Assembly: GCF_042646085.1 (NCBI RefSeq)
Contig: NZ_JBHRSZ010000002.1
Span: 62,001 to 126,000, forward strand
Length of the DNA: 64,000 bases
DNA from: Litoribrevibacter euphylliae
GTDB lineage: Bacteria; Pseudomonadota; Gammaproteobacteria; Pseudomonadales; Litoribrevibacteraceae
Direction: 5' to 3'
The translations under genes and the position numbers were made by a program. The notes beneath the pieces were generated by a model. The model was not told where the DNA came from. It did no database searches and worked only from the letters and a program-made list of their open reading frames with translations. This document shows, in pieces, positions 1 to 9,010 of this stretch; positions within the stretch are counted from its first letter, which is position 1; each line of letters begins with the position of its first letter.

Positions 1-66
1 TATCGACTCAGAGTAATTATGGAAACCGCTAGAGCGACTTTAGCAAAGTTAAGGAACCTCGGATAA
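1..66 (+). CDS. possible C-terminal end of an unidentified protein (partial)
   Basis: Frame 1 is open from the window edge to a TAA at 64-66 and would encode about 21 residues rich in Arg, Leu and Ala, compatible with the terminal helix of a protein. The stop lies inside a sequence resembling the end of the dispersed repeat of this window, as also happens at the stop of the chemoreceptor gene at 8853-8855. Too little is visible to name a family, and the frame may be open by chance. Confidence 0.25.
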   Translation, partial: YRLRVIMETARATLAKLRNLG

Positions 67-69
67 AGA
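49..69. repeat. decayed MITE end
   Basis: The sequence AAGGAACCTCGGATAAAG resembles the left terminus of the 269-bp elements (GGGAACCTCTGAACAAGTCC and its variant with AATAAG). It is a single end without a partner, so it is probably a relic. Confidence 0.35.
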
Positions 70-220
70 TTACTTGGGAATCCGGTACTAAGTAAATGTT
101 CATATTCGTCAACTAAATGGGTCTGAGCGGTCATATTCAGCCCTATTCGCTTGCTCTAGGCTAAAGTAGTCGGTCGTAACATCAATCATCAATAGAAATA
201 TATAACTAAGGTTGGCGCCA

Positions 221-1279
221 ATGCTCAGTCCACTAAAAGGTTTAAAAATCCTCGACTTTTCAACGCTTTTACCAGGACCTTACGCCACCATGTTAATGGC
301 CGATATGGGCGCATCAGTCACTCGAGTAGCGCATCCGACGAAACCCGATTTGACTGAAACGCTTCCTCCCTACATAGGCGGTACGTCTGCTCTGTCAGCT
401 CAACTCAATCACAAAAAAGACTGTTTAAAGCTGGACCTTAAGCAACCGGAATCCTTAGAAAAGATAAAAAGCATTCTGAGTGAATTTGACGTGGTGATAG
501 AACAGTTTCGTCCCGGCGTCATGGCAAAACTCGGGCTGGACTTTGAATCACTCAAGCAGATCAAGCCTAATCTTATCTATTGCTCAATTACCGGCTACGG
601 ACAAACAGGTCCTTATGCTGATCGCGCAGGCCATGACATCAACTACCTCGCTCTTTCCGGCATTGCCAGTTATTCTGGCGATAAGACCCAAGGCCCGTCC
701 TTAAACGGCATTCAGATTGCCGACATGGCTGGCGGTTCGCATCACGCAGTGATGAGTATCCTGGCTGCAGTGATTCATAAGCAAAGCACCGGGGAAGGTC
801 AGTACATTGATGTCAGCATGACCGACTGTGCCTTCAGCATGAACATCATCAGTGGCGCACCAATGCTGGCTGGCGGTCACACTCCTCGACCACAAGGGGA
901 ACTGTTAAACGGCGGTTTCTTCTACGACTATTATCCAACCTCAGACGGGCGTTACTTGTCAGTTGGCGGCCTGGAGCCCAAGTTCATAGAGCGCTTGGCA
1001 AGCATTCTCGATTATCCGTCATTGACACGGTTTGCGCTCAACCCTGATTTGGCAAAACAAGGCGAGCTCAAACAGCGTTTGTCCGATATCTTCAGCCAAA
1101 AAACGTTCGATGAGTGGCGCTCAATTTTTGCTAATGAAGACGTTTGTGTGGAACCGGTATTAACCTTGGAAGAAGCGGCACAGCATCCTCACTTCGTATC
1201 ACGCCAAAGCATCACGGAAACCGAAATCAAAGGCACCAACATCCAGCAATTGGCCCACCCGGTGAAATACTCACAGTAA
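221..1279 (+). CDS. CaiB/BaiF family protein, alpha-methylacyl-CoA racemase-like
   Basis: This 352-residue protein belongs to the class III CoA-transferase fold. The N-terminus (KGLKILDFSTLLPGPYA) is typical of the family. The details favour the racemase branch: GHDINY carries His138, IADM carries Asp168 thirty residues later, and GGLEPKF carries Glu252, matching the spacing of the catalytic His/Asp/Glu of mycobacterial MCR. It would epimerise 2-methyl-branched acyl-CoA so that acyl-CoA dehydrogenases can oxidise it; such an enzyme lies at 4037. A longer frame begins with TTG at 212, but ATG 221 has AAGG nine bases upstream and matches the usual family start. A CoA-transferase role cannot be excluded. 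Confidence 0.85.
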   Translation: MLSPLKGLKILDFSTLLPGPYATMLMADMGASVTRVAHPTKPDLTETLPPYIGGTSALSAQLNHKKDCLKLDLKQPESLEKIKSILSEFDVVIEQFRPGVMAKLGLDFESLKQIKPNLIYCSITGYGQTGPYADRAGHDINYLALSGIASYSGDKTQGPSLNGIQIADMAGGSHHAVMSILAAVIHKQSTGEGQYIDVSMTDCAFSMNIISGAPMLAGGHTPRPQGELLNGGFFYDYYPTSDGRYLSVGGLEPKFIERLASILDYPSLTRFALNPDLAKQGELKQRLSDIFSQKTFDEWRSIFANEDVCVEPVLTLEEAAQHPHFVSRQSITETEIKGTNIQQLAHPVKYSQ

Positions 1280-1341
1280 AAAATGAGTAGATAGCTTTAT
1301 TTAAACTCGACCTGAAATCCCAGGTGTGCTTTTCTATTCTT

Positions 1342-1610
1342 TAGGGAACCTCTAAATAAGTCCCTCTCTGCTCAGGCCTATAAGAGAAATGTCTATTTGA
1401 GGCGCGGTTTTGAAGGCATAACGGGTTACGTCAAAAAGCCGCAACAAAAAAGAGGCATTTCTCTTAAGGCCCCGTAGGGCGGGGCTTTAAACACGTTATA
1501 ACTGCGTTGAGCTTCTTGAAAAGGTCTAGACATTCTCTACGAAACTCGCCTTGTTCTAACGTGTTTCTAGCGCCCGCTGAGCTAGAGCGGACTTGTTCAG
1601 AGGTTCCCTA
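1342..1610. mobile_element. MITE-like element, copy 1 (269 bp)
   Basis: This non-coding element is bounded by TA on both sides. Its right end is GGACTTGTTCAGAGGTTCCC and its left end is the inverse with two mismatches. It matches the copy at 26921-27189 over the full 269 bp with about 11 differences counted by eye. Inside are an inverted pair (TAAGAGAAATGTCT and its imperfect complement) and a GC-rich hairpin around GCCCCGTAGGGCGGGGC followed by TTT. TA bounded by inverted repeats is typical of IS630/Tc1-mariner insertions, so a non-autonomous relative is the likely explanation. A TTG in its right end opens a false upstream extension of the next gene. Confidence 0.8.
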
Positions 1611-1655
1611 GATATACAAACGCATGACCAACTAAGAATAATTTCAGGGAACCCC

Positions 1656-2510
1656 ATGCAGAACTTCAAAAATAAAGTCGCAGCCATAACAGGTGCCGCC
1701 TCCGGCATTGGTGCTGCGTTGGCAGAATCTCTAGCTCGTAAAGGTTGTAACCTGGCACTAGCCGATATCAATGAAGCCAATCTAGAAAACATTGCCAATA
1801 AACTGGCCCACACAGGCGTTAAAATTACTCAACACGTATTGGACGTATCTAATCAAAAAGCGGTAGCAAATTTTGCTTCGGACGTGATGAAGCAACACAA
1901 AGGTATCAATCTGGTCATCAACAATGCCGGTGTCGCTCTGGCGGAAAATATCGATCAAATGAGTTATGGCAATTTTGAATGGCTCATGAACATCAATTTC
2001 TGGGGCGTTGTTTATGGCACCAAAGAGTTCTTACCCTATTTAAAACAATCAACAGATGCACACATAGTTAACGTATCAAGCGTCTTTGGTCTTTATGCGG
2101 TGCCCACTCAGTCTGCCTACAATGCTTCAAAATTTGCCGTTCGAGGCTTTACTGAATCCTTACAAGAAGAGTTGAGAATTGAAGGCTCGGACATCCAGTG
2201 CACCTGCGTCTTCCCAAGTGGTATCAAAACCAACATTGCCCAGAACGGCCGAATGGGAAATACCGCTGATCTTTATCATGCGGAGGAATTGAGGGATAAA
2301 TTTGACGATTACGCTCATACAACACCTGAAGAAGCAGCGGAGAATATTCTTACAGCAGTGCTGACCAATAAGGAACGAGCGCTGATTGGTATTGATGCCT
2401 ATGCGATGGATTTGTTGCAGAGATTACTGCCCAGTCGCTATAAATCCGTCTTCGTCCAGGGCACGAAGCTCGCCAATTGGTGGCGAGCTCGAAAAGAGTC
2501 CAAAGCTTAA
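1656..2510 (+). CDS. short-chain dehydrogenase/reductase
   Basis: This is a 284-residue classical SDR. The cofactor motif TGAASGIG is at 12-19, NNAG at 89-92, and the catalytic Ser141/142, Tyr155 and Lys159 lie in VSSVFG and YNASK. Asp37 after the second strand suggests a preference for NAD(H). The substrate is not evident; related SDRs beside lipid enzymes often act on acyl or hydroxyacyl compounds. ATG 1656 follows CAGGGA; an in-frame TTG at 1593 lies inside the preceding MITE and is rejected as start. The stop overlaps the stop of the convergent gene by four bases. Confidence 0.85.
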   Translation: MQNFKNKVAAITGAASGIGAALAESLARKGCNLALADINEANLENIANKLAHTGVKITQHVLDVSNQKAVANFASDVMKQHKGINLVINNAGVALAENIDQMSYGNFEWLMNINFWGVVYGTKEFLPYLKQSTDAHIVNVSSVFGLYAVPTQSAYNASKFAVRGFTESLQEELRIEGSDIQCTCVFPSGIKTNIAQNGRMGNTADLYHAEELRDKFDDYAHTTPEEAAENILTAVLTNKERALIGIDAYAMDLLQRLLPSRYKSVFVQGTKLANWWRARKESKA

Positions 2511-3808
2511 ACCGCGGTAACGCGGTTTCTGCCTTCATCCTTCGATTGATAAACAGCCTGATCGGCTCGATCAAATAGATTGCTGATACCGTCATCTGTC
2601 GCTGTTAAAGACGATACTCCAAAGCTCGCGGTCACGTCTATGCCTGCGGGCTTTAAGCTCTCAATACGTTCACGAATTGCATCGGCCTTCTCAATGGCAG
2701 ACAACAAATCACAGTGCGTCAGAATAAGAACAAACTCCTCTCCTCCGAAACGGCAGGCTACATCTTCTGTGCGGCTTTGTTCTTGTAATAACGTCCCAAC
2801 TTCTTTGAGAACTATGTCACCGATAGCATGCCCATAATTATCATTGATGGCTTTAAATTTATCGAGATCAACCACCACCATGCTTAATGGCTGCTTATGG
2901 CGCTGTGCTTCGTTAATGCGCTGCGGCCCAACTTCCATCAAGAAGTGGCGATTATACAAGCCGGTCAGTTGATCCTTCATCGCCAACTCTCTAAGGGCTT
3001 CCCGTTGCTCTTGCACTCGGTCAAACAGTTTCTTCGAGCGCAACAGGTTATGAACTCTAGCCATCAGTTCATCATGCAAAAAAGGTTTTGAAACAAAGTC
3101 GTTTACTCCTGATTTCAACAAACTAACTCTTCGCGAAGGATCTTCCATCCCAGAAATAGCTAGAATTGGAATCGTATCTTTACTTTGATCTTGTCGAACC
3201 TTCTGAACTAAATGAGAGCCTGTCAGCTCCCCTTCTAAAATAATATCTGTAATAATCAGGTCATAATTTTCTTCGTCAAAAGCCTCTAACGCCGCTTCTG
3301 CGGTAGTAAAGTGATCCACCTCCATACCATTCAGTTTCAGCAATGTGCTGATCAGCTGAGCCGTGGATCTTGAGTCTTCAACATATAAGATCTTGCCATA
3401 GAGTGTTTTGTACTCCATGACACTCAAAACAAACTGCGTTAAGTAACTATCAAAACCTTCCACATCGTTCTTTTTGAAAATTTCAGTTGCTCCGGCTTTG
3501 AATACTTCTAACAAAATACTCTTGTTATCTTCCGAAGTGACCAACACAACTGGCGTGTTGCGCTTTTCTTGATCAAGTTCTCGAACTTGACGACAAATAT
3601 CAATACCCGTGGAGTCTGGCAATAGGTAAGCCACGCAAACCAAGTCAAATGACTTCTGTTGAATCAACGTCAGCGCGTCTCCTGCCGTTTTGCAGGACTC
3701 AACACAAAACCCTTGTTTTTGAAGAATGGAAGAAAACACCTGCTGAACAATAAAAGAAGGTTCAATGAGTAACGCTGACAAAGGTTTCTTTGATGGGGAA
3801 TCAACCAT
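2507..3808 (-). CDS. double-receiver diguanylate cyclase (REC-REC-GGDEF)
   Basis: This 433-residue cytoplasmic protein has two receiver domains (about 10-125 and 138-255) and a GGDEF domain (about 275-430), the PleD-like layout. The cyclase has the active-site motif GGEEF at 355-359 and the inhibitory I-site RTED at 346-349, so it should make c-di-GMP and be product-inhibited. Receiver 2 is canonical (VEDS, Asp188, Lys241). Receiver 1 lacks the phosphoacceptor: Ala60 stands where Asp is expected and the acidic pair is reduced to a single Glu, so it is probably an adaptor or dimerisation domain. No cognate kinase is adjacent. It is transcribed towards the SDR gene and away from the acyl-CoA dehydrogenase. 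Confidence 0.92.
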   Translation of the reverse strand: MVDSPSKKPLSALLIEPSFIVQQVFSSILQKQGFCVESCKTAGDALTLIQQKSFDLVCVAYLLPDSTGIDICRQVRELDQEKRNTPVVLVTSEDNKSILLEVFKAGATEIFKKNDVEGFDSYLTQFVLSVMEYKTLYGKILYVEDSRSTAQLISTLLKLNGMEVDHFTTAEAALEAFDEENYDLIITDIILEGELTGSHLVQKVRQDQSKDTIPILAISGMEDPSRRVSLLKSGVNDFVSKPFLHDELMARVHNLLRSKKLFDRVQEQREALRELAMKDQLTGLYNRHFLMEVGPQRINEAQRHKQPLSMVVVDLDKFKAINDNYGHAIGDIVLKEVGTLLQEQSRTEDVACRFGGEEFVLILTHCDLLSAIEKADAIRERIESLKPAGIDVTASFGVSSLTATDDGISNLFDRADQAVYQSKDEGRNRVTAV

Positions 3809-4036
3809 TATACCGCCTGTTCACTGGATGAATTAATCACTTATAAACAAATAGTTAAACAATACTTTTAAAACACAGTTAACACACTATAGCGAAAAAA
3901 TGTGCTTCTTTGGGCTCCAAATAAAAATTATCTTCAAACTGTGACTGATCATTCAGGTCAATAAATCCGAGAATAACGGCAATTGTTCAAAAACAAGGAG
4001 CTAGCAATACTGGTTAAAACCCATAAGGAGAGCGAT

Positions 4037-5173
4037 ATGATTCCTCGCACGTTATTTGATTCAGACCATGAAGCTTTTAGAGATGTTGTTAAGAAGTTTT
4101 TGGAACAAGAAGCGGTTCCATATCACGAGCAGTGGGAAAAAGATGGACAGATAGATCGTAACCTTTGGAAGAAAGCCGGGGAATTAGGCATGCTGTGTCC
4201 AACCATGCCAGAAGAATACGGCGGTACTGGTTGTGACTTCCGTTACAGCGCAATTGTTATCGAAGAAATTGCTAACTCAGGGTGCAGTGGCATTGGCTTC
4301 CCTTTGCATTCAGACATCGTGGCACCCTATATCCTTCATTACGGTAGCGAAGAGTTAAAACAAAAATACATTCCAAAACTGATTAGTGGCGAAATGGTTG
4401 GCGCCATTGCCATGACTGAACCGGGTGCAGGTTCAGACCTTCAAGGCGTTAAAACTACCGCTATTGATAAAGGCGATCACTACCTGCTTAATGGCTCGAA
4501 AACCTTCATCACTAATGGTCAATTAGCCGATGTGGTTATTGTCGTGGCGAAAACAGACCCGGCTGAAGGCGCCAAAGGCACAAGCCTATTGGTTGTGGAA
4601 GCAAACTCAGATGGTTTCGAAAAAGGCCAGAACCTGGATAAAGTAGGCATGAAAGCTCAGGACACCTCCGAGCTGTTCTTCCAGGACGTAAAAGTCCCTA
4701 AAGAGAACCTACTGGGCGGTGAAGGCCAAGGGTTCTTCTATTTGATGCAAGAGTTACCACAAGAGCGTCTGTTGGTTGGTTTAACTGCTGTTGCTGCCGC
4801 TGAAACCGCCATCAAATGGACCAAAGAATACGTTAAAGAGCGTAAAGCCTTTGGTAAACCCGTGATGACCTTCCAGAACACTCGCTTCAAACTCGCGGAA
4901 CTGACGGCTGATACGCTAGCTGGTCGATGCTTCCTGGATCGCTGCTTAGAACTGCACTTGGAAGGCAAACTGGACGTTCCAACAGCGGCAGCCTTAAAAC
5001 AGTGGACCACAGACTTACAATGCAAAGTCATGGATGAGTGTATGCAGCTCTTCGGTGGGTACGGCTATATGTGGGAATACCCAATTGCCAGAGCATGGGC
5101 CGATTCTCGTGTACAGAAGATCTATGCAGGTACCAATGAAATCATGAAAGAAATCGTTGCGCGCTCGCTGTAA
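4037..5173 (+). CDS. acyl-CoA dehydrogenase, long-chain type
   Basis: This 378-residue FAD enzyme catalyses the first step of beta-oxidation. Family signatures are visible: AMTEPGAGSDLQG (FAD and substrate contacts), FITNG, RKAFGKP, and QLFGGYGYMWEYP with IYAGTNEIMKE near the C-terminus. The candidate catalytic base is Glu243 in ELPQERLL, the position used by long-chain and isovaleryl enzymes, not the C-terminal Glu of medium- and short-chain types. ATG 4037 has AAGGAG six bases upstream; the longer frame starting with TTG at 3983 adds a non-conserved leader and is rejected. Together with the racemase-like gene at 221 it suggests oxidation of branched or long-chain acyl-CoA. Confidence 0.9.
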   Translation: MIPRTLFDSDHEAFRDVVKKFLEQEAVPYHEQWEKDGQIDRNLWKKAGELGMLCPTMPEEYGGTGCDFRYSAIVIEEIANSGCSGIGFPLHSDIVAPYILHYGSEELKQKYIPKLISGEMVGAIAMTEPGAGSDLQGVKTTAIDKGDHYLLNGSKTFITNGQLADVVIVVAKTDPAEGAKGTSLLVVEANSDGFEKGQNLDKVGMKAQDTSELFFQDVKVPKENLLGGEGQGFFYLMQELPQERLLVGLTAVAAAETAIKWTKEYVKERKAFGKPVMTFQNTRFKLAELTADTLAGRCFLDRCLELHLEGKLDVPTAAALKQWTTDLQCKVMDECMQLFGGYGYMWEYPIARAWADSRVQKIYAGTNEIMKEIVARSL

Positions 5174-5192
5174 TACGATTTGATGACATCTA

Positions 5193-5225
5193 AGGAGCCA
5201 GAGAGATGCCATTTTTCTGGCTCCT
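5193..5225. terminator. hairpin after the acyl-CoA dehydrogenase gene
   Basis: The perfect 9-bp stem AGGAGCCAG/CTGGCTCCT encloses a 15-base loop, 20 bases after the stop. No strong T-tract follows, so terminator function is probable but not certain. Confidence 0.5.
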
Positions 5226-5478
5226 GTTCTACACCTAAGAGAGCGATTATCACACACAGTTTCCAGCGTCTGGAACTATCTTCAAAGTAATTGAAAACAC
5301 TTAATTCTCTTCATTTTCAGACTTAAAAACGATTTACTTTCTGACAGTAATATCGTCTTTATTCTTAGCCCGATGATAGGCTGTTTCCTACACTTAGTTT
5401 CAGTTGAACTCTGAAACTCAACAAGCGTTGAAATACGAGTTTTTGAAATATAAGCAACCCACCAGCGGGAGTCAGGCT

Positions 5479-6570
5479 ATGGACGTATCACGTTATCTCA
5501 CTTACATGGTAGAAAAAGACGCTTCGGACCTCTTCTTTTCCGCCAACGCCCCAGTTCTACTGAGAGTGAAAAACGAAACTCGTCCAATCAACCCCGATAC
5601 GGTACTTGATAGCAATGATGTCAAGGAAATGGCCTACTCCTTACTCACAGACAACTTAATCGAGCGCTTTGAAAAGGAACTTGAACTGAATGCAGGCATC
5701 ACGGTTGATGATATTGGTCGTTTCCGGGTAAGCCTACTTCAACAACGCAGAACTGTATCGGCCGTTATAAGACTCATTCATACCACGCCACCGACCGTGG
5801 AAGAGTTGCACTTACCGCCAATTTTAGAAGACTTAGTGGAAGAACGCCGAGGCCTAATTCTGGTCGCAGGAGCCACAGGCTCAGGAAAATCCTCTACGCT
5901 TGCGGCCATGCTAAATCATAGAAATGAAAGTGCTCACGGACATATTCTGACGATTGAAGACCCCATTGAATATCTACACGACTACAAGAAATGCATCATT
6001 AATCAACGAGAACTGGGCGTGGATACACACTCTTATTCGGAAGCGCTCAAAAATGCGGTTCGAGATGCACCGGATGTCATTCTAATCGGTGAAATTCGTG
6101 ACGAAGAAACCATGAGAAACGCCATCACGTTCGCTGAAACAGGCCACCTTTGCCTAGCAACCATCCATGCCAGTAATGCGATTGAAACCCTGGACCGCGT
6201 TGTTAACTTCTTTCCAGAAAGCTACCACCATCAAGTTCTGATGGATTTATCCCGAAATTTGAATGCCATCATTTGCCAACGCTTAATTCGAGGCAAAGAC
6301 AGCTTATGGCCAGCGGTCGAACTGATTCAAAACAGCCCTTACATTCAAGATCTCATTCAAAAAGGAGAATTTGATCAAATCAAAGAAGCTATCTCCAGGC
6401 GTACTCAAGATCGGGATAAAGCGATCACTTTCGACAATTCCCTCATTCAGCTTTATCTGGAAGGACGCATTTCCAGAGAAGAAGCCATTTGCAGCGCAGA
6501 CTCAAAGCACAATATGTCGGTACAGCTACGTCTGCTTGATGAACGCTTAGGACGCCGCCATCAAATGTAG
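5479..6570 (+). CDS. pilU: PilT/PilU-family pilus retraction ATPase
   Basis: This 363-residue cytoplasmic hexameric-type ATPase powers type IV pilus retraction. Walker A is GATGSGKSS at 131-139, the Asp box includes IEDPIEY near 159-165, Walker B is VILIGEIRDEE near 200-210, and the His box is AETGHLCLATIH near 219-230. The N-terminus (YMVEKDASDLFF) matches PilU and PilT, and the closing region lacks the PilT AIRNLIRE sequence, so PilU is preferred. ATG 5479 has GGGAG seven bases upstream; a TTG at 5404 in the same frame has no ribosome site. There is no pilT neighbour; the only other pilus genes here are at 19.5-20.9 kb. Confidence 0.85.
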   Translation: MDVSRYLTYMVEKDASDLFFSANAPVLLRVKNETRPINPDTVLDSNDVKEMAYSLLTDNLIERFEKELELNAGITVDDIGRFRVSLLQQRRTVSAVIRLIHTTPPTVEELHLPPILEDLVEERRGLILVAGATGSGKSSTLAAMLNHRNESAHGHILTIEDPIEYLHDYKKCIINQRELGVDTHSYSEALKNAVRDAPDVILIGEIRDEETMRNAITFAETGHLCLATIHASNAIETLDRVVNFFPESYHHQVLMDLSRNLNAIICQRLIRGKDSLWPAVELIQNSPYIQDLIQKGEFDQIKEAISRRTQDRDKAITFDNSLIQLYLEGRISREEAICSADSKHNMSVQLRLLDERLGRRHQM

Positions 6571-6640
6571 ACACGGCGGACGGTGGCACAAAGAAAAGAG
6601 AAAAGAGAAAACACAAAGTAAAGGTAAGCACAGAAATTAA

Positions 6641-6704
6641 GACGGTTTTTTGACTAACTCATCTTAAAGACAAACAACACTCCAGAACTCATCAAAAAAC
6701 CGTC
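6641..6704. repeat. 13-bp inverted repeat in the pilU-chemoreceptor gap
   Basis: GACGGTTTTTTGA (6641-6653) is repeated as its exact complement TCAAAAAACCGTC (6692-6704) across 38 bases. It may terminate the pilU transcript. Apart from this repeat and the promoter listed next, I see nothing in the 302-bp gap. Confidence 0.6.
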
Positions 6705-6796
6705 ACAAAACCTTAAAAAATGCCTCGATCCCTTACGTCACATCGGCTTCTGCGTTTCATTTCTTATCTTGTCATAATAATTTAACATTCCTGCAA

Positions 6797-6823
6797 TAAG
6801 TTCTGCCCCAGTTCGAGCGATAA
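6797..6823 (+). promoter_or_regulatory. candidate sigma-28 (FliA) promoter
   Basis: TAAGTTCT (6797-6804), 11 bases, then AGCGATAA (6816-6823) resembles the FliA consensus TAAAGTTT-N11-GCCGATAA, with exact spacing and six of eight matches in the -10. It lies 50 bp before a chemoreceptor start, a class of gene commonly under FliA control. Confidence 0.45.
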
Positions 6824-6872
6824 CTGAGTTATTCGTTAGTCGTATGCTGTAGCTAATCAGACTGAGGGTCCA

Positions 6873-8855
6873 ATGAACATAAAAACTCTGACCATCTTTA
6901 ACACCAGTTGTCTTGCTGCAATCGCTATCGGATTAGCCAGTTTGACGCACTTCGGCTTAGACAGCATCGACAGCCGATTTGAAGAAAACAAAGCCTTTAA
7001 TCAAATCATCAGTAACTATCGAATCCATGTGCGTTCTGTTGTCTCTCGCTATTTAAGAAGTGGTGATGCCCTGCTCTTATCAGAAGCCGAAGAAACACTG
7101 TCGGATGCGATCAGTCAAACGCAGCAATATAAAGACAGCCATGAAGGAACACCTCAGCTGGATGAAGTGTTATTAAGCTCAGATAACCTGCTTAACTTGC
7201 TCAAGACCGATGTTCGTGCTGCCGGAAAGATGTCAGGTAATATCGAACTGTTGTTGGATCAAAACGAACGAGAAATTGCCAGCAGCCTCGACAGCCTAAA
7301 AGACTTGGCAGAAGACAGCCGAGTAAACCTAGACTCCACTGCTGACTCAGACCTTTCCAACCAGTGGGCCTCCTATACGGCTGAAGCTCAATATGAGTTA
7401 GTTAATCTGAGCTTATTACGCCGAAATTACTTTAATGCGCCAACAGATGCAGCCTTCACCGCGATCAACGCCAAGCTCGATGAAATTACGAAGCTCGTTA
7501 TGCAATTGAATGCTCTTAATCTGTTACCGAATCAAAGTTTCGAATCTGAAGATGATTTTGACTTTTTCGCTGAAGAAGAGGAAGACGAAGAAAACAAAAG
7601 CGAAGACATAAGAAACGAACTGGGTTACCTGATTAAGCGTTATCCGGATGAGTTATCTCGAACGCGCAACCAGCAAAAAAGCATTCAAAACACAATGAAT
7701 CAGGTAAATCACTACCTGGATGAAATTGATAGTCAACTTACTGATATTGCTCAAACTAACCAAGGTTTTCTATCTGATGAGCTAAGGCAGTATGAAATGC
7801 GCATGCTCATACTGATCGGCTTCATCATTGTGATTGCGCTGTTAGTCGATCAAATTCAACGACGCGTAGGCGGACGAATTCAAGAGATTACCCCTTACTT
7901 TAGCCGATACTCACGCGGCGATTTCACACAAGAGTTTAATGTTTCGGCCATCACCTCCGAACTTCAAAGCCTGATTCGTTCCGGCGGAAGATTACGTGAG
8001 TACATGATTGAACTCTTAACTTCGATGCGCAATCAGGCTCACTCCCTGACAAATTTAAGCAACAACATTAGCCATACGTCTGAAAGTATTCATCACCACA
8101 GTCAGCAACAACTAGAAGAAGCCACCAGCATTCACGCATCTATGACAGACGTGAATCAAACCTTCCAGCAAGTCGCACAAAATGCGGCCCATGCCGCAGA
8201 AGCGACTGTCGAAGCTAATGCTTCCGTGGAACAAGGCCAACAACAATTTAAGGCCATTGAAAGCAATATTGAAGAAATGCTTGCAGGCGTGAATCAAGCC
8301 GCTTCAACCATTGAAGATCTCAAACATCAAACTGGTGACATTAATCAGGTACTCACGGTTATCGAGAGCATTGCCGAACAAACCAACTTATTAGCGTTGA
8401 ATGCAGCCATTGAAGCTGCACGCGCGGGCGAACATGGCCGAGGCTTCTCGGTTGTAGCCGATGAGGTTCGTCAATTATCAGTGCGTACCTCTGAATCGAC
8501 GCAGGAAATTAAGAACATTATTTCCAACTTACAATCCGTCGCGGCTCAGTCAGTCACTCTTATGCATCAGCAAGTTGGAAAAGCCGAGCAATCACAACAG
8601 AGCGCAAGCACGGCGTCCATGGCACTTGCAGACATCGCAAACTCAGTATTGAAGATTAAAGATGTAAACATCAACATTGCATCCACAACCGAAGAACAAG
8701 CCGCTATTGTCGACAACATCAACCACAACATTGGTAAGATTCGCAGTTTATCAGAAGAAACCGCAGAATCGATTTCTACCACCTTAACCCAATCCAAAGA
8801 ACTCAATGGGATTTCTGAAGGCATTCAGGAATCCATGAAACGTTTCCATATTTAA
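6873..8855 (+). CDS. methyl-accepting chemotaxis protein
   Basis: This 660-residue transmembrane chemoreceptor has TM1 at about 8-28, a long helical periplasmic sensor, TM2 at about 309-328, a HAMP-like segment and a cytoplasmic coiled coil. The signalling tip is unmistakable: ESIAEQTNLLALNAAIEAAR followed by GEHGRGFSVVADEVR near 498-535. There is no C-terminal CheR/CheB pentapeptide. The sensor carries an acidic run (residues about 227-246, with EEEEDEEN) that might bind cations or basic ligands; the ligand is unknown. GAGG precedes the ATG. The stop codon overlaps a decayed MITE end. Confidence 0.93.
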   Translation: MNIKTLTIFNTSCLAAIAIGLASLTHFGLDSIDSRFEENKAFNQIISNYRIHVRSVVSRYLRSGDALLLSEAEETLSDAISQTQQYKDSHEGTPQLDEVLLSSDNLLNLLKTDVRAAGKMSGNIELLLDQNEREIASSLDSLKDLAEDSRVNLDSTADSDLSNQWASYTAEAQYELVNLSLLRRNYFNAPTDAAFTAINAKLDEITKLVMQLNALNLLPNQSFESEDDFDFFAEEEEDEENKSEDIRNELGYLIKRYPDELSRTRNQQKSIQNTMNQVNHYLDEIDSQLTDIAQTNQGFLSDELRQYEMRMLILIGFIIVIALLVDQIQRRVGGRIQEITPYFSRYSRGDFTQEFNVSAITSELQSLIRSGGRLREYMIELLTSMRNQAHSLTNLSNNISHTSESIHHHSQQQLEEATSIHASMTDVNQTFQQVAQNAAHAAEATVEANASVEQGQQQFKAIESNIEEMLAGVNQAASTIEDLKHQTGDINQVLTVIESIAEQTNLLALNAAIEAARAGEHGRGFSVVADEVRQLSVRTSESTQEIKNIISNLQSVAAQSVTLMHQQVGKAEQSQQSASTASMALADIANSVLKIKDVNINIASTTEEQAAIVDNINHNIGKIRSLSEETAESISTTLTQSKELNGISEGIQESMKRFHI

Positions 8856-8872
8856 GGAACCTCTGAACACAC
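8854..8872. repeat. decayed MITE end
   Basis: AAGGAACCTCTGAACA matches the 269-bp element terminus at 15 of 16 positions and begins within the stop codon of the chemoreceptor gene. No partner end is visible nearby. Confidence 0.55.
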
Positions 8873-8877
8873 TAATT

Positions 8878-8913
8878 CCCCAGAGATACAGAACAAAGTT
8901 TCCCATCTCTGGG
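8878..8913. terminator. hairpin after the chemoreceptor gene
   Basis: The stem CCCAGAGAT/ATCTCTGGG is 9 bp with an 18-base loop. It lacks a T-tract. Confidence 0.4.
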
Positions 8914-9010
8914 CTATGTCAGTATGTGGCTGACTCCATCGCTTCTGACTATTCTCAATAGAATCTAAATAATTTCTTTATTAGAAAGATCATGTGTGTT
9001 GGGGATCACA

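Noticed and set aside
1342..1610. MITE as a small structured RNA gene
   Set aside because: Perfect terminal inverted repeats with TA boundaries and a second copy in unrelated context fit a transposable element better; a transcript cannot be excluded.
1593..1655. TTG-initiated extension of the SDR gene into the MITE end
   Set aside because: The extra codons come from the repeat, lack a ribosome site and are not SDR-like; ATG 1656 has CAGGGA and the usual family start.
3939..3962. CRP-like site (TGTGACTGATCATTCAGG) before the acyl-CoA dehydrogenase gene
   Set aside because: Only one half-site matches TGTGA; the second half does not match TCACA.
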